A stretch of 16,301 bases of DNA from Zygnema cylindricum (Eukaryota > Streptophyta > Zygnematophyceae > Zygnematales > Zygnemataceae), in contig JBBHKE010000617.1 of the NCBI GenBank assembly GCA_037447655.1, positions 1 to 16,301 of the forward strand. Direction: 5' to 3'. Both the position numbers and the translations under genes were made by a program. The number at the start of each line of letters is the position of its first letter. Positions within the stretch are counted from its first letter, which is position 1. Under the pieces are notes generated by a model. That model was not told the DNA's origin and made no database searches. It was given only the letters and a program-made list of their open reading frames with translations. Shown here piece after piece: positions 8,311-15,972 of this stretch.

Positions 8311-8535
8311 AGGATAACATACGGAACCAAGTAAATTTGATTCTTGACAATTGCATTACAATTTAATTTATCTGAATTTTGCATCTACTAAATGCTTATA
8401 TGCATAATTTTCTTAAGGAATCTCACTCGCTTCAGTAAAACCTCTCGGCTCTTCCTATATTGAACCTTGTAAGGTAATGTTATAACGCATGTCACGTATT
8501 TACATATCAAATTGTTAATTGAATTTTGGCCACTA

Positions 8536-8743
8536 CACCGTGAATAACTAATTGCGTCAAAGTTTTTTTCGCAACTTAAGTAATTTTTTCTCCATACACG
8601 CGTCCAATTTCCGTTTGGACACCGCTTTTTGGACGATGAGGATCTTACTATTTCATTGGAGCCATCAGATTATCCAACGCGTGCCCATGGAGAAAATTGT
8701 TAAGTGGTGAAAATAACATTGATGCTAATAGCGATAGAGGGTG
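8536..8743. mobile_element. MITE family A, divergent relative
   Basis: It starts TA|CACCGTGAATAACTAATTG and ends GATGCTAATAGCGATAGAGG plus GTG|TA, so both flanks carry TA. The arms keep TTTTTTTCGCAACTTAA against TTAAGTGGTGAAAATAAC, and TTTTTTCTCCATACACGCGT against a diverged inverse. The centre differs from the other copies. The element is 208 bp, non-coding and fits a subfamily sharing termini only. Confidence 0.8.
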
Positions 8744-9040
8744 TACTTATAAATAACCCTTGAAACATCCCAACCACGAGTTGTACCCCAACTTCGCACT
8801 CCCATAAGCCGCCTTCTAACCCTAGATTATATGCAATCTTAACTTGGAAGCATAAATCGATTACTTTTTCTATTACTTTAAGAAGTTGTGGAAGAGCTAT
8901 ACAGTGTGCAAAGAATTTGTTAATCGAATCGAATGCCTATGCTGCTCATTTTATGTGATTGATCATTAAGAATTCAAGTGCATTTTTTTTTAATTTATAA
9001 TACAATGAACCAGAAAAAAAATACAACCCAAAAAATTAGA

Positions 9041-9290
9041 ACCATACATTCAAGTCTAAAAACTCGTCTTACACCTTTAGCCCCTTTTTGAAACCAAATC
9101 CTGTCCCATTTTTGAAGGAGAAACTGGTTTTGTTTCAAATTCAGTCTTACAAGAATGTGAGGGATGACAGCCGTCCGATGGATGATGGAATGCTTCCACT
9201 CAACTGGTTTTCATAAAAAAGTCTGAGAAACAGGTAAAACCACTCCACCAACCCTCGCCAACAAATTCCTTTCTGGTCAACATAAAATCA
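9041..9290 (+). repeat. Family B repeat, copy 6
   Basis: It runs from ACCATACATTCAAG through CCTTTAGCCCCTTTTTGAAA, CCAAATCCTGTCCCATTTTT, CAGTCTTACAAG, GATGGATGATGGAATGCTTC and CCACCAACCCTCGCC. All family blocks occur in order. Confidence 0.7.
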
Positions 9291-9301
9291 ATAATATAAA
9301 C

Positions 9302-9620
9302 CCCTCTTAGACCCTCACAGCCATTTTTTAAAACTATTTCTTACCCCATTGTTGAAGTAATAATTAATTTTCTTTAGAATTCAATCTTACATGTATAAGA
9401 GTTTTGTCAGTTGACCGATGGACGATGGAATTTTTCCACTCAATTGATTTTTATATAGAAATCTGACCCACCAACCGCCCCCAAACGCCTTTTATTTAGC
9501 ATGGACCAGATGAAAAAAAAAGTTAAAAATTTACTGTGTATGACTCCTTCGTAAGTCCATCTCTGAGGTTTTTATCCAACATTACACTTACAAAAATTGC
9601 TAAACTAATTTCAAATAGAG
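9302..9620 (+). repeat. Family B repeat, copy 7
   Basis: It lies directly after copy 6 in the same orientation. Blocks are ACCCTCACAGCCATTTTTTA, AATCTTACATG, GACCGATGGACGATGGAAT, TTTTCCACTCAATTG and CCACCAACCGCCCCCAAACG. It continues with CTCTGAGGTTTTTATCCAAC, as in the right part of copy 3. Confidence 0.65.
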
Positions 9621-9688
9621 TGCAATAAATCTTCTTAAAAAATGAAAAACAAGCATAATTAATAATAACTTGATACGAAAACATTTTA

Positions 9689-9985
9689 CCAACATACATT
9701 CACCGATGACGTCACCCTAATGCCTTTCGCCCCATTTTCAGACGAGCTCCTACCCTACTTTTGAAGAAAAATGGCTTCGCGCAAAATTCATTCTTACAAG
9801 TATAAGAGGGATGTCAATCGACCAATGGACGATGGAATGCTTCCACTCAACTCGTTTTCATGTAGACCTCTGTAAAACCGACCAAACCCACCCCACACCT
9901 TTCCCCTCAAACGACTTCCAATTAGCATAGACTATAAAATAGTATACCAAATAAATGTAGTACTTGACTTCCAATTAACAGAGAC
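9689..9985 (+). repeat. Family B repeat, copy 8
   Basis: It starts CCAACATACATTCACC and runs through GAGCTCCTACCCTACTTTTG, CATTCTTACAAG, GACCAATGGACGATGGAATG, CTTCCACTCAAC, CCCACCCCACACC and ACTTCCAATTAGCATAGACT. The last block repeats near 9968. Confidence 0.7.
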
Positions 9986-10140
9986 TATATATGGAACAAG
10001 CCAAAATTTGGGGGTTTTTAGAATTCTATGGACTTAGACATTATAAAGATGCGGACCGTCACTAATGGTGACGGTGAACCTAAAACACCACCCTGTTTTT
10101 TTAAGTTCTGGGAGTTGCGCTGTCGGACGTAAATCAGTCC

Positions 10141-10169
10141 AAAAAAATCCGTTTGGCGCGGATTTTTTT
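10141..10169. repeat. Perfect stem-loop, E2F-like motif in loop
   Basis: AAAAAAATCCG (10141-10151) pairs exactly with CGGATTTTTTT (10159-10169) around the loop TTTGGCG. Together with the first stem base the loop reads TTTGGCGC, which matches the E2F site TTTSSCGC. With no gene placed nearby, regulation is not claimed. Confidence 0.7.
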
Positions 10170-10536
10170 TTGTCTTGTGCGTCTTGGTCTTAGCTACTGG
10201 ATGCGACAAAAATCACATTAAAAAAAGGAAAAACCGCGACCAAAATCAAAACAGAAACGAGAAAAAACGAAAAACAATAAAAAACGTAAAACCCAATTTG
10301 CATTGTTATTTACTTTCATTATAACTATTTATTTATCTCCTTGTTCCTCTCTCTTCGATATATACATATGACATTCCCTTTCCCTCCCAATGTCCACTCA
10401 CAATACTAACAACGACGTGAGATTGCCGATCTCCGGCGCGATCCTTCCCTTTAGTCCTAAGGTGTGGAGCCATCTGCCACCACCCACCCCTTATCCCTTC
10501 AGCAACTCCCTTCACTCTCCCCTCTACTATATACAA
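10170..10536. other. A-rich then pyrimidine-rich stretch, no gene supported
   Basis: From 10210 to 10290 the sequence is A-rich. From 10340 to 10535 it is C/T-rich. A plus-strand frame opens at 10390, but it runs straight into the MITE at 10537 and ends inside it, so it is not accepted as a gene. Confidence 0.45.
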
Positions 10537-10753
10537 CACCGTGAATCGCTATTAGCGTCAATGTTTTTTTCGCCACTTATAACATTTTTTCTCCGTACAC
10601 ACCTGTCGGATTTTCAATTTGAGACCGCCAATCGGAAGCTGAGAATGTTACCTTTCAATCGCAACCGTCAGATCCACAATCCGACAAGTGTGTACGGAGA
10701 AAAGATGTTTTAAGTGGCTAAAAAAACATTGACGCTAATAGCGATTCGCGGTG
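10537..10753. mobile_element. MITE family A, copy 2 (inverted centre)
   Basis: This 217-bp copy has near-perfect arms of about 75 bp. It starts CACCGTGAATCGCTATTAGC and ends GCTAATAGCGATTCGCGGTG followed by TA. Both arms carry CGCCACTTA/TAAGTGGC-like and CTCCGTACACAC/GTGTGTACGGAG blocks. The left flank reads AA where TA is expected. The asymmetric centre (GAGACCGCCAATCGGAAGCT) is in the opposite orientation to copies 1 and 3, which have its complement. Confidence 0.92.
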
Positions 10754-10926
10754 TACTAAAAACCCAAATACATATCTACACCCCAACCCCAATTATCGAC
10801 GATCGATTCCTTTGTTTCCCTCTCCTCCCTCCCTCTTCTCCCTCCTTTTTTCCCCGACTACCCACTTAAGTGCATCGAGACAAAATGTCCACGCAGTTAA
10901 GAATCAGATGCAATGCGACATTCATT

Positions 10927-11007
10927 ACGAAATTTAGTACTAAATTTAGTGCGAAATTTAATGCGAATTTTAGTGCGAATTTTAGTGCGAAATTTAGTGC
11001 GAATTCA
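10927..11007 (+). repeat. 12-bp tandem repeat, six to seven units
   Basis: Units of the form GCGAAATTTAGT follow each other without gaps from 10927. A plus-strand frame through it reads KFSAKFNANFSA-like tetrapeptides. The period of 12 keeps any frame open, so the open frame is not evidence of a gene. Confidence 0.9.
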
Positions 11008-11066
11008 TGTCAGTGGAGGGTGCACGCAGCTCTCGAATCACTCACACTGAATACACGCGCTGGGCA

Positions 11067-11411
11067 TCATCGCACCGAAAATATTCTAAGTCGCACTGAA
11101 TCTTGGGAAAGATATCTTTGTTCTTCACGGCCTTCCTCACCGCCTCTAGAGCCGATTCTGCAGCACCAGTAGTGACAGATGTCACAGTAGCGAATCAGGG
11201 CAACTAGAGCAATTAGGTCAATTAGAGCGATTGGAGCAATTGGTGCAACATTTCGCGCGTGTGAAGACATGGAAAACATGTCAAGAAGGGGAAAGGAGGG
11301 AAAAAAAAAAGTACTGTCTGGTTCTGGCATAGGTCCAACGTAATCTCCCCGTACGATTGACAGGTGGCAAAATGACGTCAGCATAAAGACGATGATCATG
11401 ATGGCCGCCAT
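11067..11411 (-). CDS. Candidate small secreted protein (unverified ORF)
   Basis: Seen: 114 codons from an ATG at 11411 with purine at -3 and G at +4 (AGCAATGGCG). The first 22 residues (MAAIMIIVFMLTSFCHLSIV then RG) look like a signal peptide: a hydrophobic run and a small residue at the likely cut. Next comes a proline/phenylalanine-rich part (about residues 27-45), then a hydrophobic stretch built on the short DNA repeat at 11197-11250 (IAPIALIDLIALVALI), then a charged tail. Family unknown. Against it: a repeat-derived middle, no introns or promoter recognised, and a repeat-rich setting. It could be chance. No function is proposed. Confidence 0.22.
   Translation of the reverse strand: MAAIMIIVFMLTSFCHLSIVRGDYVGPMPEPDSTFFFPSFPLLDMFSMSSHARNVAPIAPIALIDLIALVALIRYCDICHYWCCRIGSRGGEEGREEQRYLSQDSVRLRIFSVR
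11197..11250. repeat. Short degenerate 9-10-bp repeat
   Basis: Motifs such as GAGCAATTAG, TCAATTAGAG, CGATTGGAGC and AATTGGTGCA follow one another as slightly shifted copies of an AATTAGAGC-like unit. Confidence 0.6.
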
Positions 11412-11563
11412 TGCTACGCACTTCCGACGTCACACGAATGTTATTCTTCCTTAAAGAATGACACGTCACGGTATGCGTTCACGAATATTCGTTAAACAGA
11501 TCGGTGGCGGTTTTTGGCTCTAAAATTGCTTGTCTTTTTTGACTTTATAAGTAAGATTATTAT

Positions 11564-11712
11564 TATTTTTTTTTTTTTTTCTTCACTTCTCCAAGAAAAA
11601 GAAAGAAAAGGAAAGGGGTAGTGGAGAGAGTAAAGGGGGGAAGGGGAGAGTGTTCTCTTACTTTTCTTTTCTTTTCTTTTTCTTTTCTTTGCCTTTTCTA
11701 TTTCTTTTTTTT
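11564..11712. repeat. Poly-T, GA-rich and (CTTTT)n low-complexity tract
   Basis: A T-run at about 11564-11580 is followed by GA-rich sequence (11591-11650) and a CTTTT microsatellite from about 11660 to 11690. Lysine/serine-rich frames here are compositional. Confidence 0.85.
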
Positions 11713-11763
11713 TACTTTTGGTGCAGTGCACATGAAAAGATATCGACGGTTATCACCACTGTA

Positions 11764-11980
11764 CACCGTGAATCGCTATTAGTGTTAATGCTTTTTTCGT
11801 CTCTTTAAACATATTTTATCCGTACACGCACGTCGATTATTAGATCTGACGGTTGCGATTGAAAGGTAAGATTCTCATCTTCCGATTGGCGGTCTCAGAT
11901 TGAAAATCCGACAAGTGTGTACGGAGAAAAAATATTTTAAGTGGCGAAAAAATTACTAACCCTAATAGCGATACACGGTG
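11764..11980. mobile_element. MITE family A, copy 3
   Basis: This 217-bp copy has intact TA on both sides (TA|CACCGTGAATCG at left, CACGGTG|TA at right), the clearest evidence for a TA target duplication. The arms contain TCCGTACACGCACGTCG and GACAAGTGTGTACGGAG. The centre (GATTGGCGGTCTCAGATTGA) has the same orientation as copy 1. Confidence 0.92.
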
Positions 11981-11982
11981 TA

Positions 11983-12472
11983 GCTTTCGGAGAGACTACC
12001 GTACAATTCGATTTTAAAGTGGTCAACGCGTCTCCTGAATCAATTTGTCATTTAGTATATGACTATATTCAGATACTGTATTGTACGGTCCCTATAAAGT
12101 ACATAAGTACATATTCCCATTGGCACTTGATTCGATTGCATTGTAATCCATTGTACTTTTATTTTTCGTCCCCAAGTTCAATGATTACAGGACGCCGTAC
12201 AACCTATTTGTTAAGATTTGCAATTATACTTTTATTAATTTGTTTTTAGTGTTATAAATTCTATTTAAGGTTCAATGATAACGGCCTGTATTAAATCATT
12301 ATTTGTACTTTCTTACTTAATAAAGTACAATTTTGCACAGTGTGATACCGTCCGTACTCCACACTATCTAAAAAGAACCTATATTAGAATTAAAAACGCT
12401 AATTAAACTTTGCCTTAAATAGAATAATGAAAAAATTAGAATCGTTTACTCTATTTAATGTGAGAGAGTCGA
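11983..12472. other. AT-rich stretch, no gene seen
   Basis: A plus-strand frame reaching 12249 starts inside the MITE and has no recognisable domain, so it was not accepted. Nothing else stands out. Confidence 0.45.
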
Positions 12473-12519
12473 AAGCGACCGAATTAGAGTAATTTCAAGC
12501 GACCGAATTAGAGTAATTT
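12473..12519 (+). repeat. 24-bp tandem duplication
   Basis: AAGCGACCGAATTAGAGTAA plus TTT occurs at 12473-12495 and again, identical, at 12497-12519, separated by one C. It leads directly into the MITE terminus ending at 12541. Confidence 0.93.
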
Positions 12520-12530
12520 ACTCTAATTAC

Positions 12531-12584
12531 GATTCGCGGTGTAGTAAATCAACTCCCGTTACACGGGCATGTACACCGCGAATC
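12531..12584. mobile_element. Two family A termini facing each other
   Basis: GATTCGCGGTGTA (12531-12543) is the right end of a family A element. TACACCGCGAATC (12572-12584) is a left end, and the two are perfect inverses. They flank a 28-base spacer that itself contains CCCGT...ACGGG. The other end of each element was not found nearby, so these are either partial copies or ends joined by rearrangement. Confidence 0.8.
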
Positions 12585-12593
12585 GCTATTAGC

Positions 12594-12718
12594 GTACATG
12601 ACGCTAATTGGGGTACCCCTTTTTTTGGGGCAAATTCTCAAATAGAATAAAGTACGCTAAATGTTTTTGCACGTTATTTGAGGTACCCCGCTCATGTACT
12701 TTAGCGCTCAATTAGCGT
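12594..12718. repeat. Foldback with GGGGTACC arms
   Basis: The left arm holds GTACATGA, ACGCTAATTG (12601-12610) and GGGGTACCCC (12610-12619). The right arm holds GAGGTACCCC (12680-12689), TCATGTAC and CAATTAGCGT (12709-12718). The blocks are inverted between arms but partly permuted. It abuts the left terminus at 12572 and may be the interior of that element. Confidence 0.65.
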
Positions 12719-12914
12719 TAGACACTTTATGTTCGCAAAAATTGTTGTTTGTACGGAAAGTATTCATTTCCGTACAGACCGTACACAACACACTTTCATT
12801 TGTCAAGCGTTAAGTGAGGCGCACATACCGATTAAATTTAATTAGCTATTAGACACTGAAAATAGCAAACAGTCATTTGATTATGTTGCACAAGTGTGAA
12901 CAGGACCTAGGCAT

Positions 12915-13050
12915 AAAAAAAAAAAAAAATATTGCAGGATAAATTAAAAAGCACGATGGTAAACCATCTGAGTCTTGGGGTACAAAAGGGGTGGCATGAC
13001 CAACACTGAAAAACAACAATAAAAAACAAAAAGAGCGACAAGAACACACC

Positions 13051-13084
<34 letters not shown>

Positions 13085-13179
13085 CAACAACAAGGAAAAT
13101 AAAAGCACCCTAACTCAAAATGAAAAGCACGCAACTCACAAAAACAAAAAAACAAACCCCAACCCCAACCCGAACTCAA
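12915..13179 (-). mobile_element. Probable 3' untranslated tail of the retroelement
   Basis: This lies downstream of the reverse-transcriptase fragment in its reading direction. On the minus strand it includes T-runs, GGTGTGTTCTTGTCGC, GGTCATGCCACCCCTTTTGT and GGTTTACCATCGTGC, and ends in a 15-T run at 12915-12929. On the plus strand the T-runs are A15 (12915-12929) and A31 (13053-13083). Assignment as 3' UTR rests on position and long non-coding T-rich sequence, so it is an inference. Confidence 0.4.
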
Positions 13180-13788
13180 TTAAATATCTACTAAAAACAG
13201 CCCCGTAAGTACCCCGAGCCCGAGGGAGCACGTTGAGGGAGTTCCGGAGCACGGCGACGATCCATAACCACAACAGTCGATCGAAGGAGAATAGAAGCAT
13301 GCACTCGTTGTAGAGCCACAGATAAATAAGCGTTGACGGTAAAAAGAAGTAAGGACCGAAGGAGGAGGGCTCCCAGGTCCTCGACGCTCGAAAGCACGTC
13401 GAGCACAAGTACGGAGAAACTCGTCCAGTGCAACACCCAAACATCCAAAGATCTCGACCGCCATCGGGATAAAGTCATCCATAGGGTCCCGGTGGGCATA
13501 ATCACGCTCCTTCGCCTTAGCAGCATCACGAGCTGCCACCCCAAGATGTCGAGCCGCCTGACCAACAACTGTAGCTGAAGTAGGGTTCGCCAGAACAATA
13601 TCACCGAAAATGCGACGGGCACCATCAAGCAAAACAACATCGATCCGACGCGAGGGAATAATATGAGAAACCTCTCGACGCACAGAAAAGCCCCCTTCCG
13701 AAGCAAATGTATCGCTAATAATGGATCCCCACCAGGAAATAGCACGATTAGCATTACATTTTAAAATGGTATTACTTTTTAAAACCAA
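13180..13788 (-). pseudogene. Retroelement fragment: C-terminal part of a reverse-transcriptase polyprotein, frameshifted
   Basis: Seen: a minus-strand frame of 202 codons, with TTG and no ATG at its start and an in-frame TAA two codons upstream. Residues about 45-140 carry a pattern RRIDVVLL...D.VLANP, then a long alanine-rich helix A..AKAKERDYAHR, then DDFIPMAVEIFGCLGVALDE. After FYRQR (near 13325) the frame loses sense, while the neighbouring frame continues with LSVALQRVHASILLR, so one frameshift is present. Known, from memory: this module with a terminal RQRLSVALQR-like motif lies at the C-terminus of reverse transcriptases in many plant, algal and invertebrate retroelements. The N-terminal polymerase domain is absent. 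The clade is undetermined. GC content is higher than in the flanks, which suggests a relatively recent insertion. It is a dead, 5'-truncated copy. Confidence 0.65.
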
Positions 13789-15199
13789 CTTTTACATGAG
13801 ACCTAAATTAAGCTTAATATAAGCGAAAGAGTAAACCTTTTAATACTTTTTTTCCTGAAGATTTTCCTAAAGGTTTTGTGATTTGATCAATTATTGGTCA
13901 TTTCTAGTCTCTTGAAGCCGTATAACAAACAAGAACAGATGTCGAATTTAAGAATTTGAAGGCACCTCTTTCAATATGGTGATGACACGTGGGCTCCATT
14001 TCAGCTTTTATTTAATGGCGTCCTTTAGGAAAAAATGAAATTCTCCTCTGCAATAACTACTAGGAAAAACCAAGTACATGGAAACAAACGAAACAAACAG
14101 CCAGAACCAAACTAAAAAAACAAGCATGGATTGAGTGGTCCTTGCCATTTCTAAAGTACAGAACAAAACTGAAAAAACAAACAGAGATTGTGCGGTTCTC
14201 GCTAAAGACAGAACGTAACAACAAGCACGGATTGAGATTTCCTTGCCAATTCTTAGGAACAGACCTGCCATGCTGTGTATGCATAGAAAGTCACAAGTTC
14301 TAATAATATGCTCGTATCAAGACCTCCAAACTTATGCTCCAAATTTTGGTTTTTCAGTAATACTTCATGCGGCAACAATGGAGATGAAAACTCAGACTAG
14401 TAAGCGCAATTTGAATAGCCAAGTTTGATGTAGATAGTTTACTTTCATGTTGATGTCGCCACAAGATTGTTACTCATTATTTTGTTGACACTGTCGTATA
14501 TTTCTCTATCCGTGATAGGTTACAAAAGAAATTAGGCATTCATTTCATTTTGGAAAAAACTAGTGCATTTCAACAACTATGCTGGCCATCGTTACTAGAG
14601 TTAATAAGACTAATCCAGTAGCAACTTTTCTTGGCCGGAAATCATAAAACAGTGTTATCAACACTACCGAAGAGAAAAGTTGCACTAAATTAGTATTACA
14701 TTTTATAAATCCTCAATGACAGTCGTTGTAGTTTATGGCCTAAGCTGACATAGGGCTTACCGAAAAATAGCATCCAATTAATATAACATTCTAGATTTGT
14801 GCACAAGATCCTTTTAACATTATACACAACCAAATACTTTTTATGAGAATGTGTACACATTTTGGATATATTACACCAATGGCCCAGAGCTACAATGCGT
14901 CTATTTCCCAAGTTGTTTAAGAAGTTCAGACATCCACAGATATGTGGAAACCACTAACTTTCATTATTCTCAACAATGTCCAATTTTTTTTTACGAGAAC
15001 GAACATTTATGTCAAGAGATTTTACAATAACGGCTCACTAACCAAGCTTGTATCTAATGTATCTATTTAAAAAGGTATTAACCAAGTCATTTACACAGTT
15101 CAACAGGACTCCACCGATCAGTAAAAATAACCAACTTTTATTATTCTTAGAATCGACCAACTGTCATCCACATATGCACACTATGTACACAACTACCTT
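13789..15199. other. AT-rich stretch, no gene seen; 3' flank of the GFA gene at its right end
   Basis: At 14120-14266 a block (CAAGCATGGATTGAG..., CCTTGCC, CAGAAC) occurs three times in degenerate form, starting near 14120, 14177 and 14221. Minus-strand hydrophobic frames across it are products of that repeat. From about 14450 to 15130 no exon-like frame is visible. The part next to 15199 should be the 3' untranslated region of the GFA gene. Confidence 0.5.
15137..15142 (-). promoter_or_regulatory. Possible polyadenylation signal of the GFA gene
   Basis: TTTATT here is AATAAA on the minus strand, about 58 bases past the stop codon. The distance is plausible, but AATAAA-like words are common in such AT-rich DNA. 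Confidence 0.3.
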
Positions 15200-15460
15200 T
15201 CACTTCTCCAAACCGAGTCTTTTATGCCACTCCTCGATGCTCTCCTCCGGATATTCTTCAAACTTTTTGTCTTCAGGCCCAAAACACGGCTCCACCCAAG
15301 CTGGTTTTGACTTCAACATGAGGTGAGTCCTCTCAGGAGGAAAAGGAAGCTGTGTGTCAATAGCACTTGCATGGGGATGGACGAGATCGGGCCACCGACC
15401 ATCATAAAGCCACAAAGCCGACCCACAACACTTGCAGAAATGTCGCTGGGCTGGACTAAC
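15200..15460 (-). CDS. Terminal exon of a GFA/CENP-V-type zinc-binding protein
   Basis: Seen: after an acceptor CTTTCATTTGCAG (AG at 15461-15462) the exon opens in phase 0 and runs 86 codons to TGA at 15200-15202. It contains RHFCKCCGSALW (C-x2-C, the second zinc-binding pair of this fold), DGRWPDLVHPHASAIDT, PPERTHLMLKSKPAWVE and the closing YPEESIEEWHKRLGL. Known: these are hallmarks of the C-terminal half of GFA-domain proteins, whose members include glutathione-dependent formaldehyde-activating enzymes. They bind zinc through cysteines and are usually about 130-190 residues and cytosolic. The first half, with its CxC and CxxC motifs, must be on upstream exons. The sequence is closer in style to bacterial and fungal GFA proteins than to the plant GFA-like proteins I remember, which hints at transfer. 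The substrate is not known. Confidence 0.88.
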   Translation of the reverse strand, partial: VSPAQRHFCKCCGSALWLYDGRWPDLVHPHASAIDTQLPFPPERTHLMLKSKPAWVEPCFGPEDKKFEEYPEESIEEWHKRLGLEK

Positions 15461-15528
15461 CTGCAAATGAAAGGAGACAAAACCGTCGTTCACATAGAAT
15501 TTTAATGTGTGAAACGCTAGGGAATTAG

Positions 15529-15701
15529 TATGTGGTCACACCATATTGCATGCGTGCTTGACACATTAAACACATGAAAAAGTATGGAAATACTATATGT
15601 GGTCGCTCCAAAATAAACGCGAATTTAAAAGTTAGATACACGTTCAATACGGAGCGACCACAGAGTATTTTTGCACAAAAATACTATGCAATGACCACAT
15701 A
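15529..15701. mobile_element. Nested foldback MITE with TGTGGTC ends
   Basis: TATGTGGTCA (15529-15538) is exactly inverted as TGACCACATA (15692-15701), which reads as a TGTGGTC terminus with TA flanks. Inside lies a second perfect pair, TGTGGTCGCTCC (15598-15609) and GGAGCGACCACA (15651-15662), starting with the same TGTGGTC. AATACT/AGTATT extends the inner arms. It is non-coding and lies in the intron between the GFA terminal exon and the possible small exon at 15951. Confidence 0.75.
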
Positions 15702-15950
15702 AACAAGAATATACAACATTTTATTTGAATTGCAGCAAATAAAGAAGCAACTACATAGCTTTAGTGTGAAGGAATTATTACCGTGAATGGAAAATAACAT
15801 ACATGATGGTAATATAGTGTAGGGAGACTGGAGACTTGTAGTCCACTACCTTAATAAATTTTTACTTACAAAAGTAATTTCTGGTCAAAAAAAAGAGTCG
15901 TTTGCGAGCCAAGTTAGTGTTATTAACAATAGAAGTGATAGACAATGTAC

Positions 15951-15972
15951 CCTGTCAAGCCATGCCTTGTAG
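15951..15972 (-). CDS. Possible small upstream exon of the GFA gene
   Basis: On the minus strand an acceptor TTGTTGCAG is followed by 22 bases reading (x)C-TAC-AAG-GCA-TGG-CTT-GAC-AGG, that is YKAWLDR, then GTACAT as donor. The exon ends in phase 0, matching the phase 0 start at 15460 and giving YKAWLDR-VSPAQRHFC. Known: GFA proteins usually carry a Y-x-A strand shortly before the FCxxCG motif. Weak points are the very short length, a non-consensus donor, a spacing a few residues shorter than usual, and another AG nine bases earlier that would lengthen the exon. Confidence 0.3.

Noticed and set aside
7877-8384. Overlapping ORFs on both strands
   Set aside because: They run through the 20-bp repeat and family B sequence, with no recognisable domain or supporting splice sites.
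5191-9985. CRISPR array or other prokaryotic repeat system
   Set aside because: Unit lengths and spacings are irregular, the repeats are diverged, and the setting is eukaryotic with spliced exons.
10141-10180. Rho-independent terminator
   Set aside because: The stem-loop with T-run looks like one, but the context is eukaryotic and no gene ends there.
10390-10713. 107-codon plus-strand ORF
   Set aside because: Its second half is MITE copy 2, and the first half has no recognisable domain.
10870-11172. 100-codon plus-strand ORF
   Set aside because: It is held open by the 12-bp repeat, and the remainder has no recognisable feature.
11492-11731. Lys/Glu-rich minus-strand ORF
   Set aside because: It translates GA-rich and CTTTT low-complexity DNA.
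11941-12249. 102-codon plus-strand ORF
   Set aside because: It starts inside MITE copy 3 and shows no domain.
13053-13083. 31-A run as the poly-A tail of the retroelement
   Set aside because: The reverse-transcriptase fragment reads on the minus strand, so this run is poly-T in its direction. It could belong to another plus-strand retroposon, but no body for one was recognised.
14008-14284. Hydrophobic minus-strand ORFs resembling membrane proteins
   Set aside because: The hydrophobic pattern repeats with the degenerate DNA repeat at 14120-14266. There is no stable frame and no family resemblance.
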